From positions 904,439 to 968,438 of the forward strand of contig NZ_JH921518.1 in NCBI RefSeq assembly GCF_000299035.1: 64,000 nucleotides of DNA, given 5' to 3'. Source of the DNA: Bacillus bingmayongensis. GTDB lineage: Bacteria; Bacillota; Bacilli; Bacillales; Bacillaceae_G. Shown here piece by piece: positions 8,897 through 17,345 of the stretch (position 1 is the stretch's first letter; each line of letters opens with the position of its first letter). A model generated the notes under the pieces. It saw only the letters and a program-made list of their open reading frames with translations. It was not told where the DNA came from and did not search any database. Made by a program: the position numbers and the translations under genes.

Positions 8897-9394
8897 TTAT
8901 GAGGTAGCACTGGCAATACGCATTCCTCTTACAATATAAAATACCATTGTGCCAAACAAAACAAAAATGAAGATGAGTAAAAGCAACATAGAAATACTCG
9001 TTTTCCCTGTTATAGCTGCTTGGGCATTTTCCCATGTGTTATATATACAGAACATAATAATTTGCAAGTTCATCCAGCTTAACAGTTTACGAGAATTCAC
9101 AAAGATTAGCGGTTTATTTTCTTCAGTCGTATTAACAGGATAATTAAAGAGATTCGGAAAACGACTTAATATATTAAAGAAAATATATAAACCAAGACCA
9201 ACGATTAGATGGATAAATATCCTCCATTTTCCACCAAAACCATCAGCTTCCCCGCTTGCGTTAAAATGTGTCGGAATTGTATGAGGTAAAGTTGTCCAAT
9301 TCATAAATATATATACAATCATCATAACAATACTAAGAATTGAAAAAACATCTAACTATCTCTCCAATTTTGTTTTCCTCATATACGTCTTCAT
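8897..9394 (-). pseudogene. DUF1648-domain membrane protein gene with in-frame amber codon
   Basis: The downstream part (ATG 9325 to 8897, 142 residues) holds a DUF1648-type motif LPHTIPTHFNASGEADGFGGK and four membrane segments. That ATG has no SD. In the same frame 23 codons earlier, ATG 9394 has a strong SD (AAAGGGGAGGGCG), and its reading MKTYMRKTKLER is stopped by TAG at 9358-9356 before continuing into the conserved protein. The simplest reading is a single-base nonsense mutation (for example a Leu TTG codon to TAG) in a gene of about 165 codons. Function is unknown; relatives are small membrane proteins often near SdpI-like immunity proteins. Translation might still restart internally, so loss of function is inferred. 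Confidence 0.75.
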
Positions 9395-9483
9395 TTTTTC
9401 GCCCTCCCCTTTATATTTTACCATATTTTACATAAAAATATTTTTTCCTAAACAATCTATTTTGATTTTTTAACATATACATC

Positions 9484-9585
9484 ACGGCTATGTAAACCAA
9501 AAGTGACATCCTCTGGTTTGTTTTCACATGGCATGGGGTGAAAATATGCAATGCCCCTTATAAGCATGGATGGATCCTGTTGTAG
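9484..9585 (+). repeat. Diverged copy of the ~125-bp dispersed repeat
   Basis: Shares GGCTATG-AAAC at the left, TTTTCACATGGCATGGGG-GAAAA in the centre and GCATGG at the right with the clear copies at 55856, 56022, 56887 and 63109. Intervening bases differ, so this is a weak family member. Confidence 0.4.
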
Positions 9586-9629
9586 CTTTAGAATATAGCT
9601 TGATCAAAAACTCGTTGTTTATTTTAGAA

Positions 9630-9658
9630 TTGACATGAAATTATATTAAGGTTATACT
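9630..9658 (+). promoter_or_regulatory. Promoter of the padR-permease operon
   Basis: Near-consensus sigma-A promoter: TTGACA (9630-9635), 17-bp spacer, TATACT (9653-9658). Transcription would begin near 9665, just before two palindromes. Confidence 0.85.
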
Positions 9659-9671
9659 GCCAGTAACATAT

Positions 9672-9708
9672 TACTGTTAATAACAGTACATTGTTGTTAT
9701 TATAACAA
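9672..9708. promoter_or_regulatory. Tandem palindromes, likely PadR operator
   Basis: Two adjacent perfect palindromes, TACTGTTAATAACAGTA (9672-9688) and TTGTTATTATAACAA (9694-9708), lie just downstream of the predicted start point. Both contain a TGTTA/TAACA core. Their position fits autorepression by the PadR protein encoded next. Confidence 0.65.
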
Positions 9709-9747
9709 AGCCATTTTTTACATTTCATTAAGGAGGTTAGATGTTTT

Positions 9748-10089
9748 ATGAAACATACAGGGAGACATACAGGTGCATTTCTTTTGCTGTTTTTAACAGA
9801 GGGAGATAGTTATGGCGGGAAACTTCTACAGAAATGTGAGGAGGAGCTTCCCATCAATCCAATTGATAGTGCCATCATATATCGTACACTCAAAAAATTA
9901 GAGACAGAAGGTGCTATTGAGTCTTATTTGGATACATCTGATCAAGATAAGCCGATAAAAATGTACAAAATTACTACAGTTGGAAAAAGAAAATTAGAAG
10001 ATTTTCAAATAGATATTGAAGAAAAAATTAAAAACTTATCATTTTTCTTAGACAAATATAAAGACTGGAAAGAGTCTAATCATGATTAA
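9748..10089 (+). CDS. PadR-family transcriptional regulator
   Basis: 113-residue winged-helix protein of the PadR family: the GAFLLLFLTEGDSYGGKLLQ opening helix, the DSAIIYRTLKKLETEGAIES recognition helix/wing and a C-terminal dimerisation helix. SD AAGGAGG lies upstream of ATG 9748. It overlaps the next gene by 8 bp and is followed by a second overlapping gene, so it is the first gene of a three-gene operon. It probably represses its own operon through the palindromes at 9672-9708. The inducer is unknown. Confidence 0.9.
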   Translation: MKHTGRHTGAFLLLFLTEGDSYGGKLLQKCEEELPINPIDSAIIYRTLKKLETEGAIESYLDTSDQDKPIKMYKITTVGKRKLEDFQIDIEEKIKNLSFFLDKYKDWKESNHD

Positions 10090-10564
10090 TGGCGCTCTCC
10101 TTTACTCTTTAGCCATTATTCTTATCAGTATTTCTTTTATAAAGGATCGAAACAAAACAAAAGAGGCTTTATTAAAGTCATGGAAAATATTTCGTAATCT
10201 TATACCTTCCATGCTATCAATTATGCTTTTCGTTGGACTATCACTATCAATATTAACACCTTCGTTCATTTCTTCCATCATTGGGGAAAAATCTGGATTC
10301 ATCGGTATTGTTTATTCAGCAATAATTGGCTCTGTCGCACTCATTCCAAGCTTTGTTGTGTTTCCTCTTGGAAATACATTAGTCCAAAATGGTGCGGGTC
10401 TCCCTCAAGTTGCGGCATTAATGTCTACATTAATGTCAGTAGGAATCACAACTTTACCGATGGAACAAAAGATATTTGGGCGAAGTTTTGCTTATTCTCG
10501 TAATGCATCTGCATTGTTAATGTCTCTCATATTCTCGTATATTATTTGGGTGGTGATGGTATGA
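10082..10564 (+). CDS. Half-permease, YraQ/ArsP-like (first half)
   Basis: 160-residue membrane protein with about five helices. It contains the motif GEKSGFIGIVYSAIIGSVALIPSFVVFPLG, which recurs in the next protein as GEKSGIYGILFSLLLGGIAAGPLYIAFPIA. Such GEKSG...G..A..P...FP halves are characteristic of DUF318/YraQ-type permeases, which in other bacteria are one chain with two similar halves (ArsP exports methylarsenicals). Here the halves are separate genes. The ATG overlaps the padR stop region by 8 bp, and the stop overlaps the next start (ATGA). Substrate unknown. Confidence 0.75.
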   Translation: MINGALLYSLAIILISISFIKDRNKTKEALLKSWKIFRNLIPSMLSIMLFVGLSLSILTPSFISSIIGEKSGFIGIVYSAIIGSVALIPSFVVFPLGNTLVQNGAGLPQVAALMSTLMSVGITTLPMEQKIFGRSFAYSRNASALLMSLIFSYIIWVVMV

Positions 10565-11088
10565 ATGAATTAAAAAGATATCGTTTCTTTTTCATTTTAC
10601 TATTTGGGCTCATTATATTGACTTTTATAAACCAATCGTTAGGATGGAACGCATTTCAATTAACAGGAAAAAGTATTTTAGATATGCTGTTTCTACTTCC
10701 TCCTGTCTTAATATTCGTAGGGTTACTTGACCAGTGGGTGAAGAAAGAAACATTAATTAAATATATGGGAGAAAAATCCGGTATCTATGGAATCTTATTC
10801 TCTCTATTATTAGGAGGAATTGCAGCCGGTCCCCTCTATATTGCTTTTCCAATCGCGGCACTTTTATTAAAAAAAGGAGCGAGCATACGATACATTGTAT
10901 TTTTTCTAGGAGTTTGGACAACTGCAAAATTACCGGTTATTATATATGAATTTACTTCATTTGGAGCTAAATTTACACTCATTCATATTTGTTTTGGTCT
11001 ATTATTTTTCTATTTAATGGGTATTATTTATGAGAAGTTCTATGATAAACGACAATTGTTGCAATATGATATAACTAAAGAAATATAG
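10561..11088 (+). CDS. Half-permease, YraQ/ArsP-like (second half)
   Basis: About 175 residues from ATG 10561, which forms an ATGA overlap with the preceding stop and has GGTGGTGATGG in front. Five to six membrane helices, with the family motif GEKSGIYGILFSLLLGGIAAGPLYIAFPIA at about residues 76-105. It most likely assembles with the preceding half-permease into one transporter. The translational overlap of all three genes suggests tight stoichiometric production under the PadR regulator. The transported compound is unknown. Confidence 0.75.
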   Translation: MNELKRYRFFFILLFGLIILTFINQSLGWNAFQLTGKSILDMLFLLPPVLIFVGLLDQWVKKETLIKYMGEKSGIYGILFSLLLGGIAAGPLYIAFPIAALLLKKGASIRYIVFFLGVWTTAKLPVIIYEFTSFGAKFTLIHICFGLLFFYLMGIIYEKFYDKRQLLQYDITKEI

Positions 11089-11170
11089 ATCTTGAGGAAT
11101 GATTTTTTAAGCCTCTCAATCCTAACCCCTTTTGTGGTTGATTAAAAAGACTCCATAAACTGGAATTGTA

Positions 11171-11197
11171 AAATAAAGAAGCAGCGTCACCGCTGCT
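11171..11197 (-). terminator. Terminator of the M48 protease gene
   Basis: AGCAGCG (11180-11186) pairs with CGCTGCT (11191-11197) around TCAC; on the minus strand the tail is TTCTTTATTTT. It lies 3 bp from the stop codon of the gene starting at 12462. Confidence 0.8.
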
Positions 11198-11199
11198 CC

Positions 11200-12462
11200 T
11201 CATTTCTTTTGTTTATCATATTCTTCAAATGCATGAATTCTCTCAAAAATTGGCGGATGTGTATATAAGAAAAACTTCACTAACGCCGGCGGATTCACTT
11301 GACTTAATCCTGTTTTTGATAAATATTGAAATGTTTTTACACCAGACTTTCCATCCTTCGTCATATCTAATGCATATTGATCAGCCGCCCGTTCTTCTAT
11401 ACGAGATACATAGTTTGATACTGGACTCACCGCAAAAGACAATACGGAAGAGATAAGAAAAAACAATGGTATAATTGAGAAACATGCCAGTTTCGAAATT
11501 TGTAATGTGTCTCCCCATTTCCGTACACACATATTTATAATACGACTAATCAAATACATCCCTACAAACGTTAACACTATATAACTCGCCACACCCCAAT
11601 ATATATGTTTCATCACGTAATGTCCCATTTCATGAGCCATGATAAATAAAATCTCTTTATCTTTTAACTGCTGGAGCGTTGTATCCCATAATACAATTCG
11701 GGAATTCGATCCAATCCCTGTCACATATGCATTTAGAGCCGTCGTTTTCTCAGACATGTTCACTTCATATACATGCTCAGTTGGGATATGTGCCCTGTCA
11801 GCAATTGCTAAAATTTTCTCCTCTAAGTCTTTATTTTGCAACGTAGAAAAATCATGATACAGCGGATCAATTAAAACAGGCTGTACAAATGTTAAAAAAA
11901 TTGTAAACGGTACAGACAAAGCCCAACCGGCTAACCACCACCGCTTCGGAAATTTATAAATGAGCCATAAAAGCACAGAAACAATGAGAAGCATCATAAT
12001 ATAATTGACCCAAAAATCAATCACATGATCTTTTATCCAGCTCGCTGTTGATTGTGTTGAAATACCGTAATCAATTGATATTTGATGTCCCATCCATTGC
12101 AGTGGCAATGAGAGAACAGTTGTAAGCAATGATAAATAAAAAAGATAAATAGCGACTTGAATAACCCGTACTTTTGTCGTTTCCTTTGACCATTTTTCAA
12201 AACGTCTTGATACTCCTAAAACAAGGACAAACAATAAAATAATCCATTCAAGAGGTGTAGCTAAAAAAAAGAGTAAGTTTTTCACGCGCGAGTAATCTTG
12301 ACTTAATGTAAGTTCCTTTGCATTCATAAACGTCTGTGGATCAGCACTCGTTCCTTTATACATATCTGGAATAATCTCATGATTCCATCCAAATAAATAC
12401 CAATATATAAATAGCGCAAAACCAACGTACAAAAAAAGCGACCACTTAATAACCTTTTTCAC
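11200..12462 (-). CDS. M48-family membrane zinc protease (Ste24/CAAX-protease-like)
   Basis: About 420 residues. Zinc-binding motif HEMGH with His277, Glu278 and His281, and a downstream Glu in the SRIEERAADQYALDM block (third ligand). Several membrane helices precede the catalytic domain and two lie between the motifs, as in Ste24 proteases. The GTG at 12462 is preferred because GGAGGTAGTAAT sits 6 bases upstream; an in-frame ATG further upstream lacks an SD. Relatives degrade membrane or prenylated proteins, but no isoprenyl substrate is known in Bacillus, so the role here is likely membrane protein quality control (inferred). Confidence 0.9.
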   Translation of the reverse strand: MKKVIKWSLFLYVGFALFIYWYLFGWNHEIIPDMYKGTSADPQTFMNAKELTLSQDYSRVKNLLFFLATPLEWIILLFVLVLGVSRRFEKWSKETTKVRVIQVAIYLFYLSLLTTVLSLPLQWMGHQISIDYGISTQSTASWIKDHVIDFWVNYIMMLLIVSVLLWLIYKFPKRWWLAGWALSVPFTIFLTFVQPVLIDPLYHDFSTLQNKDLEEKILAIADRAHIPTEHVYEVNMSEKTTALNAYVTGIGSNSRIVLWDTTLQQLKDKEILFIMAHEMGHYVMKHIYWGVASYIVLTFVGMYLISRIINMCVRKWGDTLQISKLACFSIIPLFFLISSVLSFAVSPVSNYVSRIEERAADQYALDMTKDGKSGVKTFQYLSKTGLSQVNPPALVKFFLYTHPPIFERIHAFEEYDKQKK

Positions 12463-12619
12463 ATTACTACCTCCTCTATGCTGCCTGTCTCTTATTATTG
12501 TAAGTTCGTTCTTTCTAAAATAGAACAAGCTAATAATCGGAATTGTCATGCAATTTTCAATCCCTCTTTAAAAATCCTTGGATTTTTCTTTTAAAATAAA
12601 ACTGGGAGGGGATTGGAAA

Positions 12620-13204
12620 ATGAAAAAAATTTATATTACTTTTACATTAGGTTTAGTCATTGTAATCGGAATTGGAATTTACTATTTTACAGATTATCGC
12701 AAAGCTTCTGCTGAAATACCGCGTGGAATCGTCATGGAAGATGTAAATGGTACAACGTTATCTTTTGATCAACTACCGAAGAAACTAAAAATCGTAGAAT
12801 TTATATATACAAAATGTCCTGATATTTGCCCAGTTACTACATACAAAATGAAACATTTACGAGACGAATTAGAGAAGGATAAATTGTTTGGTAAAAAGAT
12901 TGAATTTATTACAATTACCATTGATCCTAAGTTCGATACAAAAGAAATATTAACTACATATTCCAACACGTTTGAAATGAAAAAAACAAAGGGCTGGCAT
13001 TTACTACGTGGCGATGAAGATGAAACGAAAAAACTAGCAGATACATTTAACTTCCAGTACCGCGACCCTGGAAGCGGGCTCTATATTCACACTTCTAACT
13101 CCTATTTGCTCGATGAACATGATCGTTTAATTGAAGTCTTCGGCATGGGAGAACGCGGGTTTAACAGCAAAAAAGTGCTTGAGAAAATTAAAGATGCATT
13201 ATAA
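12620..13204 (+). CDS. SCO1/SenC-type thioredoxin-fold protein
   Basis: 194 residues from ATG 12620, which follows GGGAGGGGATTGG; the in-frame ATG at 12578 has no SD. An N-terminal membrane anchor (about residues 5-24) precedes a thioredoxin-like SCO domain carrying the copper-binding CPDIC motif (CxxxC) and the conserved histidine in YIHTSN. SCO proteins deliver copper to the CuA site of cytochrome c oxidase or act as thiol reductases outside the membrane. No oxidase gene is nearby, and it lacks the usual lipobox, so its partner is uncertain. Confidence 0.9.
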   Translation: MKKIYITFTLGLVIVIGIGIYYFTDYRKASAEIPRGIVMEDVNGTTLSFDQLPKKLKIVEFIYTKCPDICPVTTYKMKHLRDELEKDKLFGKKIEFITITIDPKFDTKEILTTYSNTFEMKKTKGWHLLRGDEDETKKLADTFNFQYRDPGSGLYIHTSNSYLLDEHDRLIEVFGMGERGFNSKKVLEKIKDAL

Positions 13205-13235
13205 AAAACCTCTTCATAATTCGAAGAGGCTTTTT
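13205..13235 (+). terminator. Terminator of the SCO1-like gene
   Basis: CCTCTTC (13209-13215) with GAAGAGG (13223-13229), then CTTTTT; immediately follows the stop codon. Confidence 0.9.
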
Positions 13236-13297
13236 AATTCTATATAAATTATGCTACGAAAATTAAGTCCTATCCATTCTACACTTTCTATTTATTT

Positions 13298-13480
13298 CTA
13301 TATATATTTCTTCGGCTCATATGTTGGAATAAGAAACGCACTCGCAATCCAGCAAATAAGACCGAACCCACTTATATATTTCCCGTATTCATAATGGTTT
13401 AGATACACTTTCCCTACAATAATTAAGATAAACCAAAGTAAAACAACTACATATCCAACTTGTTTTTTCGAAAATATCAA
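13298..13480 (-). CDS. Small membrane protein of unknown function
   Basis: 60 residues starting with TTG 13480 (SD AAAGGGTG about 6 bases upstream). Two hydrophobic segments (about 9-27 and 36-52) with a charged C-terminal tail. I do not recognise a family. It lies 10 bp downstream of another small membrane protein gene, so the two probably form an operon. Confidence 0.55.
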   Translation of the reverse strand: MIFSKKQVGYVVVLLWFILIIVGKVYLNHYEYGKYISGFGLICWIASAFLIPTYEPKKYI

Positions 13481-13490
13481 TCAGCACCCT

Positions 13491-13802
13491 TTATTGAAAA
13501 ATGTTGACGAAGAAATTGAAATCCTGAAAAGAAATAGAACTATATTTCATAATTCCTTGTACTGTTAAAAGTAGTATAAGACCAAGCACACATATATAGT
13601 TAATCCCATCTTCACTTCTTTTCTCAACTACAATTCCGCCCCCAATACACAGCAGCCCTAGAAGATGAAGTGCTAAATAAACAAAAAAGTATGGTTCATC
13701 CCAGCGAAAACCTACATTCACTGTTGTAATTACAATTAAACTCACCATAATCAAATAAAATAGTTTATTTGATTGTATTGTCCCATTCATAGAATCATAC
13801 AC
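13491..13802 (-). CDS. Membrane protein of unknown function
   Basis: Up to 103 residues with three hydrophobic segments (about 14-31, 37-58 and 69-87). The GTG at 13802 sits only two bases after AAAGGA; the ATG four codons later (13790) is the likelier start, though its SD is then 14 bases away. No family recognised. It precedes the 60-residue membrane protein at 13480, and the two seem co-transcribed. Confidence 0.55.
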   Translation of the reverse strand: MYDSMNGTIQSNKLFYLIMVSLIVITTVNVGFRWDEPYFFVYLALHLLGLLCIGGGIVVEKRSEDGINYICVLGLILLLTVQGIMKYSSISFQDFNFFVNIFQ

Positions 13803-13871
13803 ATTCCTTTCTATATTGTTTCTTTATTCATTACATATATTTCACTTTAAATGAAAGAGTTCAAGCCCAAG

Positions 13872-14705
13872 CTATAACTCTCTCATTTTATTTGTATATA
13901 CTACTAGCACCTCTTTGTTCATATAACGACGATTAATAAACAAAAAGACGAGTACTAAATTTAATCCAATGATAAAGATAATAAGTCCTGTAAAAAATGA
14001 AGTTTGATTGGAAAAATCCGCAAGGCTTATCATTTCTTCCTCACTCAAAATAAGAGATGTAATGAGTACGATCGCATTATTTAATATATGGATACTAATT
14101 GGCATCAGTAAACTTTTCGTACGAACGTATACTATTGATAGGACGATACTAAATATGGCAGCACCGAGAAAATCAATATGCAAACATCCAAAAAGAAACG
14201 CTACCATAACCATCGCTTTTCCGGTTCCCCATTTCGCCGCAAAGCGCTGAAATAGAAATCCCCTAAATACGAATTCACCTATAATTGGAGCTACCAGTAC
14301 TATTATTATAAATTGATATACGTATCCACCCGTACTACCTATAATAGGTTCATGTAATATATTCATAATAAAATCCGGTGTAATCCATGCAAAGCTATAC
14401 ATATACAATACAAGGTATCCATAACTAAAAAGGCATAACATTCCTGTAATCATTAAAACATGTACAAGATTAAATGATTCTCTTTTATTCATAAATATAG
14501 TAAACGGTACACGATGACGCTTACATTGATACAATAACCAAACGGATGGAAATACATATAGTACAAGTATGCTTGTAAAAGAAGAAAGTGATATATGAAA
14601 TGTATTTTCTAGCACTTGTTTACTAGTATGTTCAATTAAAATAAGTAGTGTATATACAATCAAAAAATATCGTGCTCGCATCGAATAAAACGGATTCAAA
14701 CTCAT
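13872..14705 (-). CDS. CPBP-family intramembrane protease-like protein
   Basis: 277 residues, seven to eight membrane helices, C-terminal CPBP (Abi/Rce1-like) domain at about residues 135-220. The motifs are: IGEFVFRGFLF in place of the usual EExxxR (first Glu replaced by Gly, second Glu and Arg kept), FGCLHIDF (FxxxH) and ISIHILNNAIV (HxxxN). With one motif-1 glutamate missing, catalysis is in question. Family members process CAAX proteins or bacteriocins, or give bacteriocin immunity. The gene is divergent from a two-component system, a common setting for regulated CPBP proteins. SD GGGGAGG; ATG 14705 is close to it, with TTG 14699 an alternative. Confidence 0.82.
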   Translation of the reverse strand: MSLNPFYSMRARYFLIVYTLLILIEHTSKQVLENTFHISLSSFTSILVLYVFPSVWLLYQCKRHRVPFTIFMNKRESFNLVHVLMITGMLCLFSYGYLVLYMYSFAWITPDFIMNILHEPIIGSTGGYVYQFIIIVLVAPIIGEFVFRGFLFQRFAAKWGTGKAMVMVAFLFGCLHIDFLGAAIFSIVLSIVYVRTKSLLMPISIHILNNAIVLITSLILSEEEMISLADFSNQTSFFTGLIIFIIGLNLVLVFLFINRRYMNKEVLVVYTNKMREL

Positions 14706-14763
14706 CTCCTCCCCTATGTTACATTTATCATATCACTCCAATCTTATTTTTAAGCTAAGAAAA

Positions 14764-14812
14764 CCTTAAATTTTCCTTAAAAATCCCATAACTTACAAGA
14801 AAATGTTATGAT
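14764..14812 (+). promoter_or_regulatory. Two-component operon promoter with CCTTAAA direct repeats
   Basis: CCTTAAA occurs at 14764-14770 and 14775-14781, an 11-bp period typical of OmpR-family regulator sites. A TATGAT -10 lies at 14807-14812 without a recognisable -35. This suggests activation, perhaps autoregulation, by the response regulator that follows. Confidence 0.5.
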
Positions 14813-14840
14813 ATTCGATGAAAATAGGAGGCGATTCAGA

Positions 14841-15545
14841 TTGTATAATGCAAATATTTTACTTGTCGATGATGAAACAGCAATTTTACAACTATTAACT
14901 ACGATTCTACAAAAAGAAGGATTTTCTCATATTACAACTGCCACATCCGCAGAAGAAGCTTTACAATTTGTGGAACATAATCGTTATGATTTAATGATTT
15001 TAGACGTGATGCTTCCAGGACAATCCGGTTTTGATATTTGTCCAATCATCCGTCAAAAAACAGATTGTCCAATTTTCTTTCTAACAGCTAAATCATCTGA
15101 TTTAGATAAAGTCTCTGGTTTCTTATATGGCGCAGACGACTATATTACAAAACCATTCAATCCGCTGGAAGTTGTCGCCCGTATAAAAGCTCAGCTTCGA
15201 AGACATATGAAACAAATCTCGCAACCTGCGAAAGAAACATACTTTATTTCATTTGGAAGATTTCAAGTCGATAAACATGCAGCTGAATTAAATGTAGATG
15301 GAAAAGTTGTGGAATGTTCAGCTCAGCTCTTTCAACTACTACTCTTTTTCTGTGAACATCCTAATTACGTGTTTTCAAAAGAAGAAATATACGAAAAAGT
15401 ATGGGGTGCTCCTGCCTATAATGGTGATGACAATACCGTTATGGTTCATATTCGAAAACTACGTGAAAAAATTGAACTTGATCCAAGTAACCCAAAGTAT
15501 ATAAAAACGGTTCGCGGACTTGGCTATAAGTTCATCGCAAAGTAG
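14841..15545 (+). CDS. OmpR/PhoB-family response regulator
   Basis: 234 residues: receiver domain (about 1-118) with acidic pocket DD near residue 9, phospho-acceptor Asp55 in MILDVMLPG, Thr in FLTAKSS and Lys in YITKPFNP; then a winged-helix DNA-binding domain (about 130-230) ending HIRKLREKIE...TVRGLGYKF. I start it at TTG 14841 because AGGAGG lies 9 bases upstream. An in-frame ATG at 14808 would overlap the -10 box of the predicted promoter. It is followed 9 bp later by its sensor kinase. The regulated genes are unknown; the divergent CPBP gene is a candidate. Confidence 0.93.
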   Translation: MYNANILLVDDETAILQLLTTILQKEGFSHITTATSAEEALQFVEHNRYDLMILDVMLPGQSGFDICPIIRQKTDCPIFFLTAKSSDLDKVSGFLYGADDYITKPFNPLEVVARIKAQLRRHMKQISQPAKETYFISFGRFQVDKHAAELNVDGKVVECSAQLFQLLLFFCEHPNYVFSKEEIYEKVWGAPAYNGDDNTVMVHIRKLREKIELDPSNPKYIKTVRGLGYKFIAK

Positions 15546-15554
15546 GTAACGACT

Positions 15555-17315
15555 ATGAATTTAAGTAGAAGACTTATTATCCAATTTATTATACAGCATA
15601 TTTTCGTCTTATTTACTTTACTAATTGCAGTAATAATCGCATTTGGATATTTAGCTTATCTTGTCAGTACAACTCTTTACGAACCAAATGTACCTGAATT
15701 TGATAATTTCACTCTTTCTCATTACGTTTCTTCAGAAAATGGACGCATTACATTAGGATCTGAGGTAAAAGAAATCATTAAGAACCAAAATGATTGGCTT
15801 CAAATTGTAGATGAAAAAGGAAAAGTTCTCTATCACTTCAATACTCCTGAAGATGTTCCCACTTCTTATACAAAAACATCATTAGTTGCTTATCTACAGA
15901 ATCATATAGAAAGCTCTTATAAATTTACTTATTGGGACATTGAATTAGAGGAAAAGAAAGCAATTGTCATTTATGGTGATACAATAAAAAGTAATGTAAT
16001 ACTTCAAAGATTAAAACAAGAACACGGTTCTCCATTAACAGCTGAATTTTCTTTAACTGAAAAAGAAAAAAAGGACCTTACCGCAGAAGGTGCTACACTA
16101 CAATTGTTTAATGCAAAAGGAGAAGAAATTTTTTCATACCCAGAAAAAAAGGGAAAAGCATTTTCAGCGATCCAAGCCGCACTCTCTGATAAAGAGCCTT
16201 GGAATCATAAAGAAAATATATCGAGTTTTTATAATCCAGAGGATCAAACACTATTTACCATAACCGTGAAAAATGATTATTACTACCCATCTGATATGAA
16301 TGAAGATGCATTAACCACAAAGGTATTCACTGGATTTGGATCTATTTTTCTTGTCGTGTTTGTCTACTTAGTTATTCTCTCTATTTGGTACGGAAGAAAG
16401 TTTGGCAAACCATTATTACATGCAATGCGCTGGCTCAAAAATATAGCTAGTGGAACATACGAAGAACCAGTAAGTAAAAAAGGAAAAGCCATTCGATTTC
16501 GGCAATCTGGTAAAGAAAAATGGTCATTCAGGCTGTTTAAAGACGTAACAAACGCTTTAGAACACCTTTCTATTACACTCAAAAAAAATGAGTCCATCCG
16601 AAAAGTGATTGAACAAACACGTGAAGAATGGATTACTGGTCTCACACATGATTTAAAAACACCGCTCAGTTCCATTTACGGGTACTCTCTCTTACTAGAA
16701 TCGAAACAATATAACTGGAATGAACACGACATTCAAGAGTTTGGTCGTGTTATACAAGAAAAATCTCAATATATGACAACATTAATTGATGACTTAAGCT
16801 TAACGTATCAATTAAAAAACAATGCGATTCCCTCTCAACACGTTAAAGTTGAGATTAATCAATTCGTCCAAAAAGTCTTGTTACAATTTATTAACAACCC
16901 GACACTACAAAATCAAAACATTGAATTTGTTCCTAGTTCCAATGCCATTCATTATTCCATTGAAGAAAAATGGTTCAGGCGTATCATTGAGAACTTATTA
17001 GCAAATGCAGTAAAACATAATAATGAAACCACAAATGTCATTGTAAGCCTTGGACAGGATAAACATTCTTTTACACTTTCTATTTCTGACAATGGAAAAG
17101 GAATGGATGAACAAACGAAAGAACTTTTATTTGAACGATATTACCGCGGTACAAATACTGAAGAAAATAATGCTGGAACAGGCCTCGGCTTAGCAATCAC
17201 AAAACAACTCGTTCTTGCGCATAACGGTACAATTTCGATTGAAAGTGAGCTTGAGAAAGGAACAACCATTACGATGGTATTTCCATTCTCATCTAATGAT
17301 AAAAGAGCTTCCTAG
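15555..17315 (+). CDS. Sensor histidine kinase
   Basis: 586 residues: N-terminal membrane helix (about 12-36), a large extracellular sensor region (about 40-255), second membrane helix (about 258-280), HAMP-like linker, HisKA domain with phospho-acceptor His365 in THDLKTPLSS, and HATPase_c domain with N box ENLLANAVKH, G1 DNGKGMD and G2 GTGLGLAI. The sensor region has no family I recognise. Partner of the preceding response regulator (9-bp gap). The stop codon lies inside the left arm of a bidirectional terminator. Confidence 0.93.
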   Translation: MNLSRRLIIQFIIQHIFVLFTLLIAVIIAFGYLAYLVSTTLYEPNVPEFDNFTLSHYVSSENGRITLGSEVKEIIKNQNDWLQIVDEKGKVLYHFNTPEDVPTSYTKTSLVAYLQNHIESSYKFTYWDIELEEKKAIVIYGDTIKSNVILQRLKQEHGSPLTAEFSLTEKEKKDLTAEGATLQLFNAKGEEIFSYPEKKGKAFSAIQAALSDKEPWNHKENISSFYNPEDQTLFTITVKNDYYYPSDMNEDALTTKVFTGFGSIFLVVFVYLVILSIWYGRKFGKPLLHAMRWLKNIASGTYEEPVSKKGKAIRFRQSGKEKWSFRLFKDVTNALEHLSITLKKNESIRKVIEQTREEWITGLTHDLKTPLSSIYGYSLLLESKQYNWNEHDIQEFGRVIQEKSQYMTTLIDDLSLTYQLKNNAIPSQHVKVEINQFVQKVLLQFINNPTLQNQNIEFVPSSNAIHYSIEEKWFRRIIENLLANAVKHNNETTNVIVSLGQDKHSFTLSISDNGKGMDEQTKELLFERYYRGTNTEENNAGTGLGLAITKQLVLAHNGTISIESELEKGTTITMVFPFSSNDKRAS

Positions 17316-17339
17316 TGTATAAATCTAGGAAGCTCTTTT
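17301..17339. terminator. Bidirectional terminator between kinase and AraC gene
   Basis: 15-bp perfect stem (17301-17315 with 17325-17339), flanked by A4 on the left and T4 on the right. It serves the kinase gene on the plus strand and the AraC-type gene on the minus strand. Confidence 0.92.
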
Positions 17340-17345
17340 ATCTTC

